Shown: positions 52,930 through 61,274 of the stretch, piece by piece | Layout of the letters: each line of letters opens with the position of its first letter | Position numbering within the stretch: the first letter of the stretch is position 1 | Source of the DNA: ZC4RG25 sp023428365 | Lineage (GTDB): Bacteria; Pseudomonadota; Alphaproteobacteria; Rhizobiales; Hyphomicrobiaceae | Direction of reading: 5' to 3' | Assembly (NCBI GenBank): GCA_050283925.1 | Contig: JBNOAI010000002.1 | Location: forward strand, 434,001-498,000 | DNA: 64,000 nt | Notes under the pieces: model-generated | The model's input: only the letters and a program-made list of their open reading frames with translations | Database searches by the model: none | What the model was told of the DNA's origin: nothing | Translations under genes and position numbers: made by a program

Positions 52930-53463
52930 ATGACGACGCAGGTTGATGAAACCATCGAGGATATTCACCAAGCTCTGGTTGCGGGCCGTGCCGTGCGCGC
53001 TCACGGGCCCTACCGCATCCAGATCGGCAATGAGCGCCTGGAGTTCCACCCGGCGCAGATCGACGACCCGGTCCCCACCGGCTTGCAGATACTGGAGGCG
53101 GCTGGTGCCCGACCCGCGATCGAGCACCTGGTCTTTCAGTTGCTCACGAACGGCTTGCTCGAGGAGCTACGCCCGGACGAAACGACCGACCTGCGCACCA
53201 AGGGCGTGGAGCGGTTCCTCGTATTCCGCAATGACCGGTCGTTCCGGTTCGAGCTCGATGGCCGCATCTTCGAATGGGGCGGCACACTGATCTCCGGCCT
53301 CACGCTCAAGCGGCTTGCCGGGGTCGCCCCCGCGACCTATGGCGTGTGGCTCGAGGTACGCGGAGCCGATGACCGGCCCATCGCCGACACCGAGCTGATC
53401 GATCTCTCCGCCACCGGCGTCGAGCGTTTCTTCACCGGCATCGTCCAGACCACGGAGGGCTGA
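52930..53463 (+). CDS. Multiubiquitin-domain (ubiquitin-like) protein
   Basis: A 177-residue protein made of two tandem ubiquitin-like domains: about 25-100 (YRIQIGNERLEFHPAQIDDP, then VPTGLQILEAAG) and about 103-177 (FRFELDGRIFEWGGTLISGL, then TYGVWLEVRG). Both end in a matching GVERF motif (KGVERFLVF, TGVERFFTG). The C-terminus is QTTEG, a single terminal Gly. This is the pattern of the multiubiquitin family, the substrate protein of bacterial conjugation systems. Start ATG at 52930 with AAAGGA upstream. First gene of the plus-strand operon, with the E2-like gene 3 bp downstream. Confidence 0.85.
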   Translation: MTTQVDETIEDIHQALVAGRAVRAHGPYRIQIGNERLEFHPAQIDDPVPTGLQILEAAGARPAIEHLVFQLLTNGLLEELRPDETTDLRTKGVERFLVFRNDRSFRFELDGRIFEWGGTLISGLTLKRLAGVAPATYGVWLEVRGADDRPIADTELIDLSATGVERFFTGIVQTTEG

Positions 53464-53466
53464 ACC

Positions 53467-53847
53467 ATGGCCGTGCTCCCCAGCAAGTGCCGCCGCTACC
53501 TGACCGAGCGAGGCATCGCCTTCGAGGAAGTCGAGCATGGCGGTGCCAAGGCCGTCATTCTCCGGGCCTTCGCCCTACCTCCGGGACGCTTCGACGCCCC
53601 AGCAGCAGATATCCTTATTCTTCTGCCAGCCGGCTACCCCGACAATCCGCCGGACATGTTCCACGCCATGCCCTGGCTTCGGCTCGTGTCGCCAAATCGC
53701 TATCCGAAAGCCGCGGATCAACCCGTCTCTTTCGCCGGTCAGAGCTGGCAACGATGGTCGCGGCACAACAACGCCTGGCGCGCCGGCGTCGATGGGATCT
53801 GGACCATGCTGAAGCGCATAGAGACCGCGCTCAAGGAGGCTGCATGA
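53467..53847 (+). CDS. E2-fold conjugation protein without catalytic cysteine (Prok-E2_E type)
   Basis: A 126-residue protein with an E2/UBC-like core: ADILILLPAGYPDNPPDMFH (the E2 YPxxPP turn), MPWLRLVSPNRYPKAADQPV, FAGQSWQRWSRHNNAWRAGV, then a helix. It matches the Prok-E2_E family, which keeps Trp/His residues near the active-site face. The only cysteine is Cys8 near the N-terminus, so no standard thioester cysteine exists. Its stop overlaps the E1 start (ATGA). Confidence 0.82.
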   Translation: MAVLPSKCRRYLTERGIAFEEVEHGGAKAVILRAFALPPGRFDAPAADILILLPAGYPDNPPDMFHAMPWLRLVSPNRYPKAADQPVSFAGQSWQRWSRHNNAWRAGVDGIWTMLKRIETALKEAA

Positions 53848-55253
53848 CTCTTGTCGATCTGACGTTTCAGGAGCGGCACCTCGAAACACTGCAGGGGCTG
53901 CTTGTCCGGAATGACGGCAGCGAAGCTGCCGCTTACCTGCTGTGCGGCGAAAGCCGCATCGCCCAGGATCCCTGGGAGCGCCGAGCGCGCAGACGACTGA
54001 CGTCGTTCGAGGTCATACCGGTCCCACACGAGGACGCTGTGTCGGCGAGCCCGCTACATGTCACGTGGTCGACCGCGTCATTCGTGCGCCTGTTGCGTCG
54101 CGCGAAGCAGGACGGCTTGGTCGTCGGCATTGTGCACACACATCCGGGTGGGCCGTCAGATTTCTCGCAGCAGGACGATGCCAACGAGCGTGAGCTGGTT
54201 CGGCTGGCCCGCAACCGCAACGGCGAGGGTGCCGCGCTCCTCAGCGTTCTGTTGCACGATGCCGACGGCGTTCGGGCGCGGCTGTGGCCGGATCTGCATG
54301 GTCCCATCGATGCCGATCCGGTCCGCACCGTCGGCCGCCGGCTCACGTTTCATGGCGCCATGTCAAATGCATCGGGCCTTGATGCGTTTGCCCGCCAAGC
54401 TCTTGTCTTTGGCCAGGACCTCAACGCCCGCCTCCGCAACATGCGCATCGGAATTGTCGGCTGCGGCGGCACCGGCAGCGCCACCGCCATGCTACTGGCC
54501 CGGCTCGGCGTCGGTCAGATCGTGCTGTTCGATGACGATATCGTCGAGCTTACCAATCTCAATCGACTGCACGGTGCCGGCAGGCCGGATGCCGACGCCA
54601 TGCGGCCGAAGGTCGAGGTTGTCGCACAGGCGATCACAAACCTGGGTCTCGGCACCCGGGTCGTTCCGGTCAGGGGATGGATCGGCGAGCCCGCGTGCCG
54701 AGATGCCCTCAAGTCATGCGATGTCATTTTCGGCTGCACAGACGACCACGACGGGCGTCTGCTGCTCAACCGTCTCGCATACTTCTACCTCATTCCCGTG
54801 CTCGACATGGGGCTCGCAATCGACCCGGCACCGGATGGCCGAGGCGTACGAGAGCTGACCGGACGTGTAACAGTCCTGACGCCCGGCGCCCCATGCTTGC
54901 TGTGCCGAGGGATCGTCGATCCGACCACGGCACGGGACGAGGACTTGCGTCGTCGCAACCCCAACGAGTTCGAGCGCCGCAAACGCGAGGCCTACATTCG
55001 TGGTGGCGGTAACCCGGCTCCCGCCGTCGTGACTTTCACCACCGCAACCGCCTGTCTCGCCGTCGACGAGCTCCTGCAGGCTCTTGCCGGTTTTCGAGGA
55101 CCGGATGGATGGACTTGGCAGCGCGCTCGGCGGTTCGACCTGATGCAGGATCGCAGGCCCGGGGCAACGCAGGATCCCTCTTGTCCGATCTGTTCGGAAA
55201 CCGAGTCTTGGGGGCGAGCCGATGTTGAGCCGTTCCTTGATCGTACAGGGTGA
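53844..55253 (+). CDS. JAB-protease / ThiF-type E1 fusion
   Basis: A 469-residue two-enzyme protein. Residues ~10-155 form a JAB/MPN metalloprotease with complete JAMM ligands: Glu27, then HTHPGGPSDFSQQD with His98, His100, Ser108 and Asp111. Residues ~180-440 form an adenylating ThiF/E1 domain: IGIVGCGGTGSATA at 203-214, FDDDIVELTNLNR with the Asp and Arg of ATP binding, and structural zinc cysteines CLLC (351-354) and CPIC (447-450). The E1 would adenylate the ubiquitin-like protein; the JAB would process or remove it. Fusion into one chain couples both. Translationally coupled to both neighbours. Confidence 0.95.
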   Translation: MTLVDLTFQERHLETLQGLLVRNDGSEAAAYLLCGESRIAQDPWERRARRRLTSFEVIPVPHEDAVSASPLHVTWSTASFVRLLRRAKQDGLVVGIVHTHPGGPSDFSQQDDANERELVRLARNRNGEGAALLSVLLHDADGVRARLWPDLHGPIDADPVRTVGRRLTFHGAMSNASGLDAFARQALVFGQDLNARLRNMRIGIVGCGGTGSATAMLLARLGVGQIVLFDDDIVELTNLNRLHGAGRPDADAMRPKVEVVAQAITNLGLGTRVVPVRGWIGEPACRDALKSCDVIFGCTDDHDGRLLLNRLAYFYLIPVLDMGLAIDPAPDGRGVRELTGRVTVLTPGAPCLLCRGIVDPTTARDEDLRRRNPNEFERRKREAYIRGGGNPAPAVVTFTTATACLAVDELLQALAGFRGPDGWTWQRARRFDLMQDRRPGATQDPSCPICSETESWGRADVEPFLDRTG

Positions 55254-55618
55254 ACCAGATGTGGCGCGATACTCTTCGTCAGATTTTGGTCGCTCTCGGC
55301 ATCATTCGCCGACCTGATTTGGTGGGCCGAACGAGCGATCGGCATCCCACTCCAGATGAGCTGCCTGCCGGTCTTGTGATAGTGGTCAAGGACGGCGGGC
55401 GCGCCAAATGGGCATGCCTGCGCTGTCCCGGCGGCTGTGGGGAAAAGCTGCAACTGTCGCTCAACGCCAACCGACGGCCCTCCTGGGCAACGGTCTTCGA
55501 TTGGCTACGCCGGCCGACGGTTTCGCCATCGGTCCGGCAGCTCAGTGCCTGCCGCTGCCATTTCTGGATTAAGGGCGGCGCCGTCGAGTGGTGCGCCGAT
55601 AGCGGACGGAGATCATGA
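55250..55618 (+). CDS. DUF6527 protein
   Basis: A 122-residue cysteine-rich protein: RAKWACLRCPGGCGEKLQLS, the RRPSWATVFDWLRRPTVSPS strand region, CRCHFWIKGGAVEWC. This is the DUF6527 pattern (CPCGCG...RP.W......PSV....C.SHF....G...WC). DUF6527 genes recur in multiubiquitin/E2/E1-JAB operons; from memory recent work treats them as a peptidase component (BubE), which should be checked. The GTG at 55250 overlaps the E1 stop; the ATG at 55259 is the alternative. Confidence 0.82.
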   Translation: MNQMWRDTLRQILVALGIIRRPDLVGRTSDRHPTPDELPAGLVIVVKDGGRAKWACLRCPGGCGEKLQLSLNANRRPSWATVFDWLRRPTVSPSVRQLSACRCHFWIKGGAVEWCADSGRRS

Positions 55619-56034
55619 CGTTCTAAGGCCCACATTCGGCCGGGCGGGGGCACCGCCATTAAGTGACGCAGCCGCGGGAAGCCTGCCGTGCGTGCCTCGC
55701 GATCCGGCTCGGTGTCATTGATAAGGCCGCGCAAGAGATCGAAGACGGTCTATAGACGGGACTCGGTGCTGATGAATGTGCGCGTGCCGAGACTCGACAA
55801 CGACGTCAGCGCAACTTCCGCAGCCGGGGTGATATCGAATTGCGCTTCGTCACTGCCGGCGACCTAGCGCTTGCACAACCACCCATGCTTGTGTCGGAAG
55901 CCCACTCATCGAGATAGGCATGTGCGTCGCGTGGAAAACGATCCTCGCCGAACTCACGGCACAGCCTGAAAAGATCGTCCATTAGGCTTCAAGAACACGG
56001 GGTGGAGGAAACTCGCGACCACAGAAGAGGTTAT
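55619..56034. other. Stretch between the module and repeat copy 5
   Basis: No coding pattern was recognised. Short frames on both strands lack motifs. It may hold remnants of the element's end; no integrase was found. Confidence 0.45.
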
Positions 56035-56165
56035 TGCTGCCATCTCGGAGGTCCAGCTCTGCTCGCTGGCTGGATCATTAAGCCTTGAAAAAACCACGAT
56101 AAATTCCGGGTTCGAATCCCGCACGGTATAGATTTTATAAGTTGCTGAAATCACAGAAAAATATA
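56035..56165 (+). repeat. Island-boundary repeat, copy 5, abutting tRNA-Glu
   Basis: Carries the 5' half of the repeat: GCCATCTCGGAG, AAAAAACCACGATAAATTCC, the T-arm-like CCGGGTTCGAATCCCGCACG, AAGTTGCTGAAATCACAGAA, then ATATATGGCGC. The last bases enter the 3' end of tRNA-Glu, after which the sequence departs from copies 1-4. This is the natural reference site for the whole repeat family. Confidence 0.78.
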
Positions 56166-56242
56166 TGGCGCTCCCTACGGGAGTCGAACCCGTCTTTTCA
56201 GATTGAAAATCTGACGTCCTAACCGATAGACGAAGGGAGCGC
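56166..56242 (-). tRNA. tRNA-Glu(UUC)
   Basis: The minus strand folds as a standard tRNA. The acceptor stem is GCGCTCC / GGAGCGC with encoded CCA, the anticodon arm TCAGA-TTTTCAA-TCTGA has anticodon TTC, and the T arm is ACGGG-TTCGACT-CCCGT. Its 3' end points into the island region, the usual orientation for tRNA-targeted integration. Confidence 0.97.
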
Positions 56243-56450
56243 TGGGCGACGGTATAGGTACGATTGGCCGCCTGCGCAAGCATGGTTATGCGCGCGCACC
56301 CCAATGTGTGGCAGGGCCTCGTGCGCTACGCTGTCGCGTTCCCTGTGAAAGCCAGCAAATTGGCCGAATTCTCACCTGCGGGCGACATGCAACCTTGCCT
56401 TCGTAAAAAGGCTGAAGAGGCGGTTGCAGCTAGGCGCATCAAGCCGAGAA

Positions 56451-58289
56451 TCAGCCCTGACGGCGTGGGTCGGCGGCGTCGTCGATGGTAAGCTCGATCT
56501 TCTCACGGCCGCCCCAGGTGTCGCGCTTGAGCGTGCCCGCGATATGCAGCGGCATGCCACCGGCTCCCAGCAAAACATCGCCAAGCGGCTGATCTGCCGC
56601 GCGGAACGCAACCGCATCGAGCCGCTTGCCGTCCCCCGCCTCCAGGCTGCACCGGATGTGTCGGTCGCCAACAATCTTCGCGAACTTGACGCGATGGGCG
56701 GGTAGGGCGAAGCGGGGTTGCGGATTGCCTTGTCCGTAAGGGCCAGCGCGCTCGAGCAACTGCAGCAGGTCGTCCGTGACTCCGCTGGCGGTGAGGGCGC
56801 CATCGATGTCCAATCCGGCGCTGGCGCGTGCCTCCGTTGCTGCGGAAGCCAGGGAGTCGTTTAGAAAGCCGCGCAATGTTTCTAGCTGCGGCTCTTCGAT
56901 GGTCAGGCCTGCCGCCATGGCATGACCACCGCCCTTGACGAGATGTCCGGCTGTCACGGCGGCGCGCACGGCCGATCCGATATCCACCCCGCTCACCGAA
57001 CGTAGCGATGCGGTGCCGACGCCCTTGTCCCACGAGATGATGCACGTCGGACGCCGGAACCGATCTGTCAGCCGGCTGGCGACGAGACCGACAACGCCCT
57101 TGTGCCACTCCTTGGAACCGAGCACGAGCACCGGTAACGCCGGATCGACCTCGAGCATCTGCTCGGCTTCCAGCATCGCCTGCGCGAGCATCTCGGTCTC
57201 GATCGCTTTGCGCTCCTTATTGAGTTTGTCGAGGAGTTGCGCGATGCGGGCCGCTTCCGCTTCGTCGTGACCAGCCAGAAGCCGCGCGCCAAGAGCCGAG
57301 TCGCCGATGCGGCCACCGGCATTGATGCGCGGCCCTAGGACGAAACCCAGATGATAGGGCGTTGGCGCTTGATTCAGGCCCGCGGCGTCGAACAATGCGG
57401 TGAGTCCGATGTTGCCGCGGCCGTGCATGACCTGGAGGCCTTTGACGACATAAGCGCGGTTGAGGCCGGTAAGCGGGACCACGTCGCAGATCGTCGCCAG
57501 CGCCACCATGTCGAGCAGGCTGAGCAGATCGGGGGCCGGACGCTGTGCTGTGTAGTAGCCGCGCTGCCGCAACTCGCGGCTGACAGCGACGAGCACCATG
57601 AACGTGACGCCTGCCGCGCAAAGCTGGCCGAGATTGGAGAGATCGTCCTGCCGGTTCGGGTTGACCACGGCCTGGGCGTCCGGCAACCGCTCGTCGGCCT
57701 GATGGTGGTCGATGACAACCACGTCGCAGCCAAGTTTGCGGGCATGGGCAAGCGGCTCGAAGCTCGTTGTGCCGCAGTCGACGGTCACGATGAGCTGCGC
57801 ACCATCCTTGACCAGAGATTCGATGGCGGTGGGATTGGGGCCGTACCCCTCGAACAGCCGATCGGGAATATAGACGCGGCAGCCGAGATCGTGAGCGGCG
57901 AGAAAGCGGTGCATCAGCGCGGACGAACATGCGCCGTCCACATCGTAGTCGCCGAAGACCGCGATTGATTGGCGCGCGATGATCGCATCAGCGAGCCGCG
58001 CCGCGGCCTTATCCATATCGCGCAGGACGCTCGGGTCGGGCATCAAGGCCTTGATCGTAGGATCAAGAACCGTCGGCACCTCTTCGAGCTTGATTCCACG
58101 CGCGGCCAGGACGCGGCCGAGTAATTCAGGGAGATCGTAGCGCTGGCTGATGGCTGATGCCAAACCGCGCATCGGGGGCTCAAGGCGTTCGCGCCAGATG
58201 AAACCGCGTGCCGATTGTGAGACGCCCAGGAATGGTGATGGGCCGTCAGCGACGTCATCAATTCGTGGCTTGCGCAGTGCTCCCAACAT
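56451..58289 (-). CDS. recJ: Single-stranded-DNA exonuclease RecJ
   Basis: A 612-residue 5'-3' exonuclease for recombination and mismatch repair. DHH-family motifs are clear: SIAVFGDYDVDGACSSALMH, LIVTVDCGTTSFE, VVVIDHHQADERLPDAQAVV and VLGPRINAGGRIGDS, with the C-terminal DHHA1 (GVVGLVASRLTDRFRRPTCI, VKGGGHAMAAGL) and OB-type part. Intact; the first clearly core gene right of the tRNA. Confidence 0.96.
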   Translation of the reverse strand: MLGALRKPRIDDVADGPSPFLGVSQSARGFIWRERLEPPMRGLASAISQRYDLPELLGRVLAARGIKLEEVPTVLDPTIKALMPDPSVLRDMDKAAARLADAIIARQSIAVFGDYDVDGACSSALMHRFLAAHDLGCRVYIPDRLFEGYGPNPTAIESLVKDGAQLIVTVDCGTTSFEPLAHARKLGCDVVVIDHHQADERLPDAQAVVNPNRQDDLSNLGQLCAAGVTFMVLVAVSRELRQRGYYTAQRPAPDLLSLLDMVALATICDVVPLTGLNRAYVVKGLQVMHGRGNIGLTALFDAAGLNQAPTPYHLGFVLGPRINAGGRIGDSALGARLLAGHDEAEAARIAQLLDKLNKERKAIETEMLAQAMLEAEQMLEVDPALPVLVLGSKEWHKGVVGLVASRLTDRFRRPTCIISWDKGVGTASLRSVSGVDIGSAVRAAVTAGHLVKGGGHAMAAGLTIEEPQLETLRGFLNDSLASAATEARASAGLDIDGALTASGVTDDLLQLLERAGPYGQGNPQPRFALPAHRVKFAKIVGDRHIRCSLEAGDGKRLDAVAFRAADQPLGDVLLGAGGMPLHIAGTLKRDTWGGREKIELTIDDAADPRRQG

Positions 58290-58396
58290 TCCCGCCCGTC
58301 CCCTCTCGAATCACTCGGGACGTTCGCATGATTGGACGGCGGAAGGGAGGCGACCATTGGATCGCCTGTGGATGAAGCTGTCCTGTTGCAGACGAG

Positions 58397-59095
58397 CTAC
58401 GCGAGGCCTTGAAGGTCGGCGATCTGGACGACCATGTCGTCAATTTGGGCGAGCTTCTTAGCTGCAAGCATCCCTGCGCCGATTGCCGGAAGGAGGGGGC
58501 GAATTACGCTCAAGCCGCGTTTCTCATTCGAGAGCGTCACATCCCCGGTATCGTGATTGATACGCGCGTAGAATTGCTGAGTACCCTGAGAATTTGGATG
58601 TGCGATTTCCGAAATGCTCTCGTAATGTTTGCGCGTTCCCTCGACCTCCTTGCTCATATGATCAAGTGCGGTCATGACATTTATCGCCGGGCCGTCTGGA
58701 AACTCCCAGTCAGGGCTTCTTCCGCCGAACGTGACCTGCATCGCAAGTTGATTGAGCCCGTCTAAATCCCGAGCAGCGAGCATCTTTTCGGTGCGCTTGG
58801 CAACAAAGAACACTAGCGCGACCGTTTCAAGAAATGCCCGACCGAGAACGATGCTCGCGAGGCCATTTCCTAATTCCCACTGCGAGATTGCCGCGTCCCC
58901 GAGGTCGACGAGGCGATATGTAAGGCTCTGCCGCAGGACTGCGTGCTTCCAGGCAATCTTGGATCGGAGAAGATCACCCTCACGAGTTACGGTCTGGACG
59001 CGCTGTGTAGTCAGCGCGTCCATCGCTTGGTTGCATAGCGCGGCGCACGTCCAATCAGCGCCTGCCGCCCTTATTCTTTCCTCTGTGAACCGCAT
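58397..59095 (-). CDS. Hypothetical protein, DUF5677-like
   Basis: A 232-residue, mostly helical soluble protein: AISQWELGNGLASIVLGRAF, LETVALVFFVAKRTEKMLAA, MSKEVEGTRKHYESISEIAH. The long-helix pattern with LGRAFLETV and YESISEIAHPN resembles DUF5677-type proteins. Its position between recJ and core genes may be a small insertion. Function unknown. Confidence 0.65.
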   Translation of the reverse strand: MRFTEERIRAAGADWTCAALCNQAMDALTTQRVQTVTREGDLLRSKIAWKHAVLRQSLTYRLVDLGDAAISQWELGNGLASIVLGRAFLETVALVFFVAKRTEKMLAARDLDGLNQLAMQVTFGGRSPDWEFPDGPAINVMTALDHMSKEVEGTRKHYESISEIAHPNSQGTQQFYARINHDTGDVTLSNEKRGLSVIRPLLPAIGAGMLAAKKLAQIDDMVVQIADLQGLA

Positions 59096-59172
59096 ATCCT
59101 TATAGTGCCGGAGGAATCGCTGATTGCCAATTCCTCCACGGGCTAGCGGGAAATCGGACGTGGAATGCGCTG

Positions 59173-60183
59173 TCAGCTGGACAAGTTCATCTCAGTGGCA
59201 AGAAGTTCATACGATCGGCGGCGTGCAACGGGATCGTGCGACCACGTCAGAACCACAATCTCCTCGATGCCGAGCTGCGCTGCCAGTTCGCGCAGTCGCG
59301 CCCCGACCGTTGCGGCCGATCCGACGAACGCGGTTTTGCGCATGTCGGAAACGCGCGCCTCATCGGCTGGCGTGAACGGAAACGGCGGATCCTCTTCGGG
59401 GGCCGTCAATGGACCGAAGATGCCGCGATCGCGGCCAACGCGCCATCGCGCGCGCGACGTGAACAAGCGCTGTGCTTCCTCATCCGTTTCGGCGACGAGG
59501 GCCCAGAGGCAGATATTGGCCACGGGTTGTGGATTTCGCGCGCTGGGCCGGTAAAGTTGGCGATAAGCGGCCAGTGCGTGTTCAGTGCCCGCACCATCGG
59601 TGATAAACGCAGCGTAGGAGTAGGGCAGACCAAAGAAGGCCGCGACCTGAGCGCCGTAGTCTGAACTGCCTAGCATCCACACGTCGGGCGCAGTCTGGCT
59701 TGTTGGCTGCGCATGGATGCTTGCGAACGGATGGTTCTCCGGCAGCGGTTCGCCATTGACCCAGGCTATCAAGTCACGGACTTGTTCGGGAAAATCGTTG
59801 GTGCGCGCTGCGCCTGCCGCGTTCAACGCTTGCGCCGTGCGGCCGTCAGAGCCGGGAGCCCTGCCGACACCGAGATCGATACGGCCCGGGGCCAGCGCAT
59901 CGAGAACCCGGAATTGCTCCGCGACCTTCAGGGCGGCGTAGTGCGGAAGCATGATACCCGCGCTGCCGATGCGGATGCGGCTGGTACGTGCCGCGATAGC
60001 CGCCATCAGAATTTCCGGCGCGGTGCCGACGATGCTCGGCAGGTTGTGATGCTCGGACACCCAGAAGCGGTGGTATCCGAGGGCCTCACACGCTTCGGCA
60101 AGCGCCAGCGTTTCGCGGATCGACGCGGCCTGATCCCGACCGGCAAGCGCAACCGACTGATCGAGCACTGAGAGACGGAGCAC
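59173..60183 (-). CDS. LLM-class flavin-dependent oxidoreductase
   Basis: A 336-residue luciferase-like monooxygenase (bacterial TIM-barrel family using FMNH2 or F420). Motifs: YHRFWVSEHHNLPSIVGTAP, SAGIMLPHYAALKVAEQFRV, APGRIDLGVGRAPGSD, DVWMLGSSDYGAQVAA, HALAAYRQLYRPS. This is the MsnO8/YhbW-type subgroup. I chose the GTG at 60183 because AAGGAGG lies directly before it, inside the longer frame. Substrate unknown. Confidence 0.9.
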   Translation of the reverse strand: MLRLSVLDQSVALAGRDQAASIRETLALAEACEALGYHRFWVSEHHNLPSIVGTAPEILMAAIAARTSRIRIGSAGIMLPHYAALKVAEQFRVLDALAPGRIDLGVGRAPGSDGRTAQALNAAGAARTNDFPEQVRDLIAWVNGEPLPENHPFASIHAQPTSQTAPDVWMLGSSDYGAQVAAFFGLPYSYAAFITDGAGTEHALAAYRQLYRPSARNPQPVANICLWALVAETDEEAQRLFTSRARWRVGRDRGIFGPLTAPEEDPPFPFTPADEARVSDMRKTAFVGSAATVGARLRELAAQLGIEEIVVLTWSHDPVARRRSYELLATEMNLSS

Positions 60184-60236
60184 GGAGCCTCCTTCCGGCA
60201 CTGGGGCCCAAGTGATGTGCGGTCCGTCGATGCGGC

Positions 60237-61232
60237 TTACAAGCCCGCGAGTTTCGTTCCGATATCGCGGAACGTGGTCTTGATGCGGCGAACGGTGCCG
60301 GTCTTCGCCCGCATGATCACCGTTTCGGTTTCTGCGAATTCCCCACGGAAATGCACGCCGTCGAGCAAAGATCCATCGGTGACGCCGGTGGCGGAGAAAA
60401 TCACGTCGCCGGACGCCATGTCCTGCATGGTGTACTTGCGATTGACGTCAGCCCCCATCTTGGCAGCGCGCTCGCGCTCCTCATCCTTGAGAGGCATCAG
60501 GCGCCCCTGGATCTGGCCGCCGATGCAGCGCAGCGCGGCAGCGGCCAGCACGCCTTCGGGAGCACCGCCGGAGCCCAGATAGATGTCGATCCCGGTTTCT
60601 TCCGGATCGGTTGTCCAGATGACGCCAGCAATATCGCCGTCGGGAATGAGCTGAACCGCAGCGCCTGCATCACGAACTGCCTTGATCAACTCAGCATGGC
60701 GCGGACGGTCGAGAATACAGGCCATGATCTCGCTAATCGGCACGCCTTTGGCCTTGGCGAGTGCGTTGAGATTGTCAGCGGGCGAAGCATCCAGATCGAC
60801 CACGCCGTCCGGATATCCGGGGCCGATGGCGATCTTGTTCATATACATGTCCGGAGCGTGCAGCAGACCGCCGCGTTCCGCGATGGCGAGCACGGCCAGC
60901 GCATTCGGCATCGCCTTGGCGCAAATGGTGGTGCCTTCCAGGGGATCGACCGCGATGTCGACTTGCGGGCCGTCGCCGATGCCGACTTCCTCGCCGATAT
61001 AGAGCATCGGCGCTTCGTCCATTTCACCTTCGCCGATGACAACCCGGCCGCGAATGTGGATGCGGCCCAGCTCTTTGCGCATGGCGTCGACGGCTGCTTT
61101 ATCCGCAGCCTTTTCATTCCCGCGTCCGCGTAGTCTGGCTGCCGCGATGGCGGCGGCCTCCGTCACGCGGCCGACCTCAAGAACGAGAACGCGATCCAAA
61201 CCGTCAGATTTTTCGTTTGCCATCGGGGTCAT
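60237..61232 (-). CDS. glpX: Class II fructose-1,6-bisphosphatase
   Basis: A 331-residue gluconeogenic enzyme hydrolysing fructose 1,6-bisphosphate. GlpX signatures: VVIGEGEMDEAPMLYIGEEV (metal-binding acidic residues), VDIAVDPLEGTTICAKAMPN, VIWTTDPEETGIDIYLGSGG. In many alphaproteobacteria it stands next to hom, as here (42 bp downstream), perhaps co-transcribed. Intact. Confidence 0.96.
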   Translation of the reverse strand: MTPMANEKSDGLDRVLVLEVGRVTEAAAIAAARLRGRGNEKAADKAAVDAMRKELGRIHIRGRVVIGEGEMDEAPMLYIGEEVGIGDGPQVDIAVDPLEGTTICAKAMPNALAVLAIAERGGLLHAPDMYMNKIAIGPGYPDGVVDLDASPADNLNALAKAKGVPISEIMACILDRPRHAELIKAVRDAGAAVQLIPDGDIAGVIWTTDPEETGIDIYLGSGGAPEGVLAAAALRCIGGQIQGRLMPLKDEERERAAKMGADVNRKYTMQDMASGDVIFSATGVTDGSLLDGVHFRGEFAETETVIMRAKTGTVRRIKTTFRDIGTKLAGL

Positions 61233-61274
61233 TTCCTCTCATCGGGCACCCAGTGGAAATAGCATCCCCTGGGG

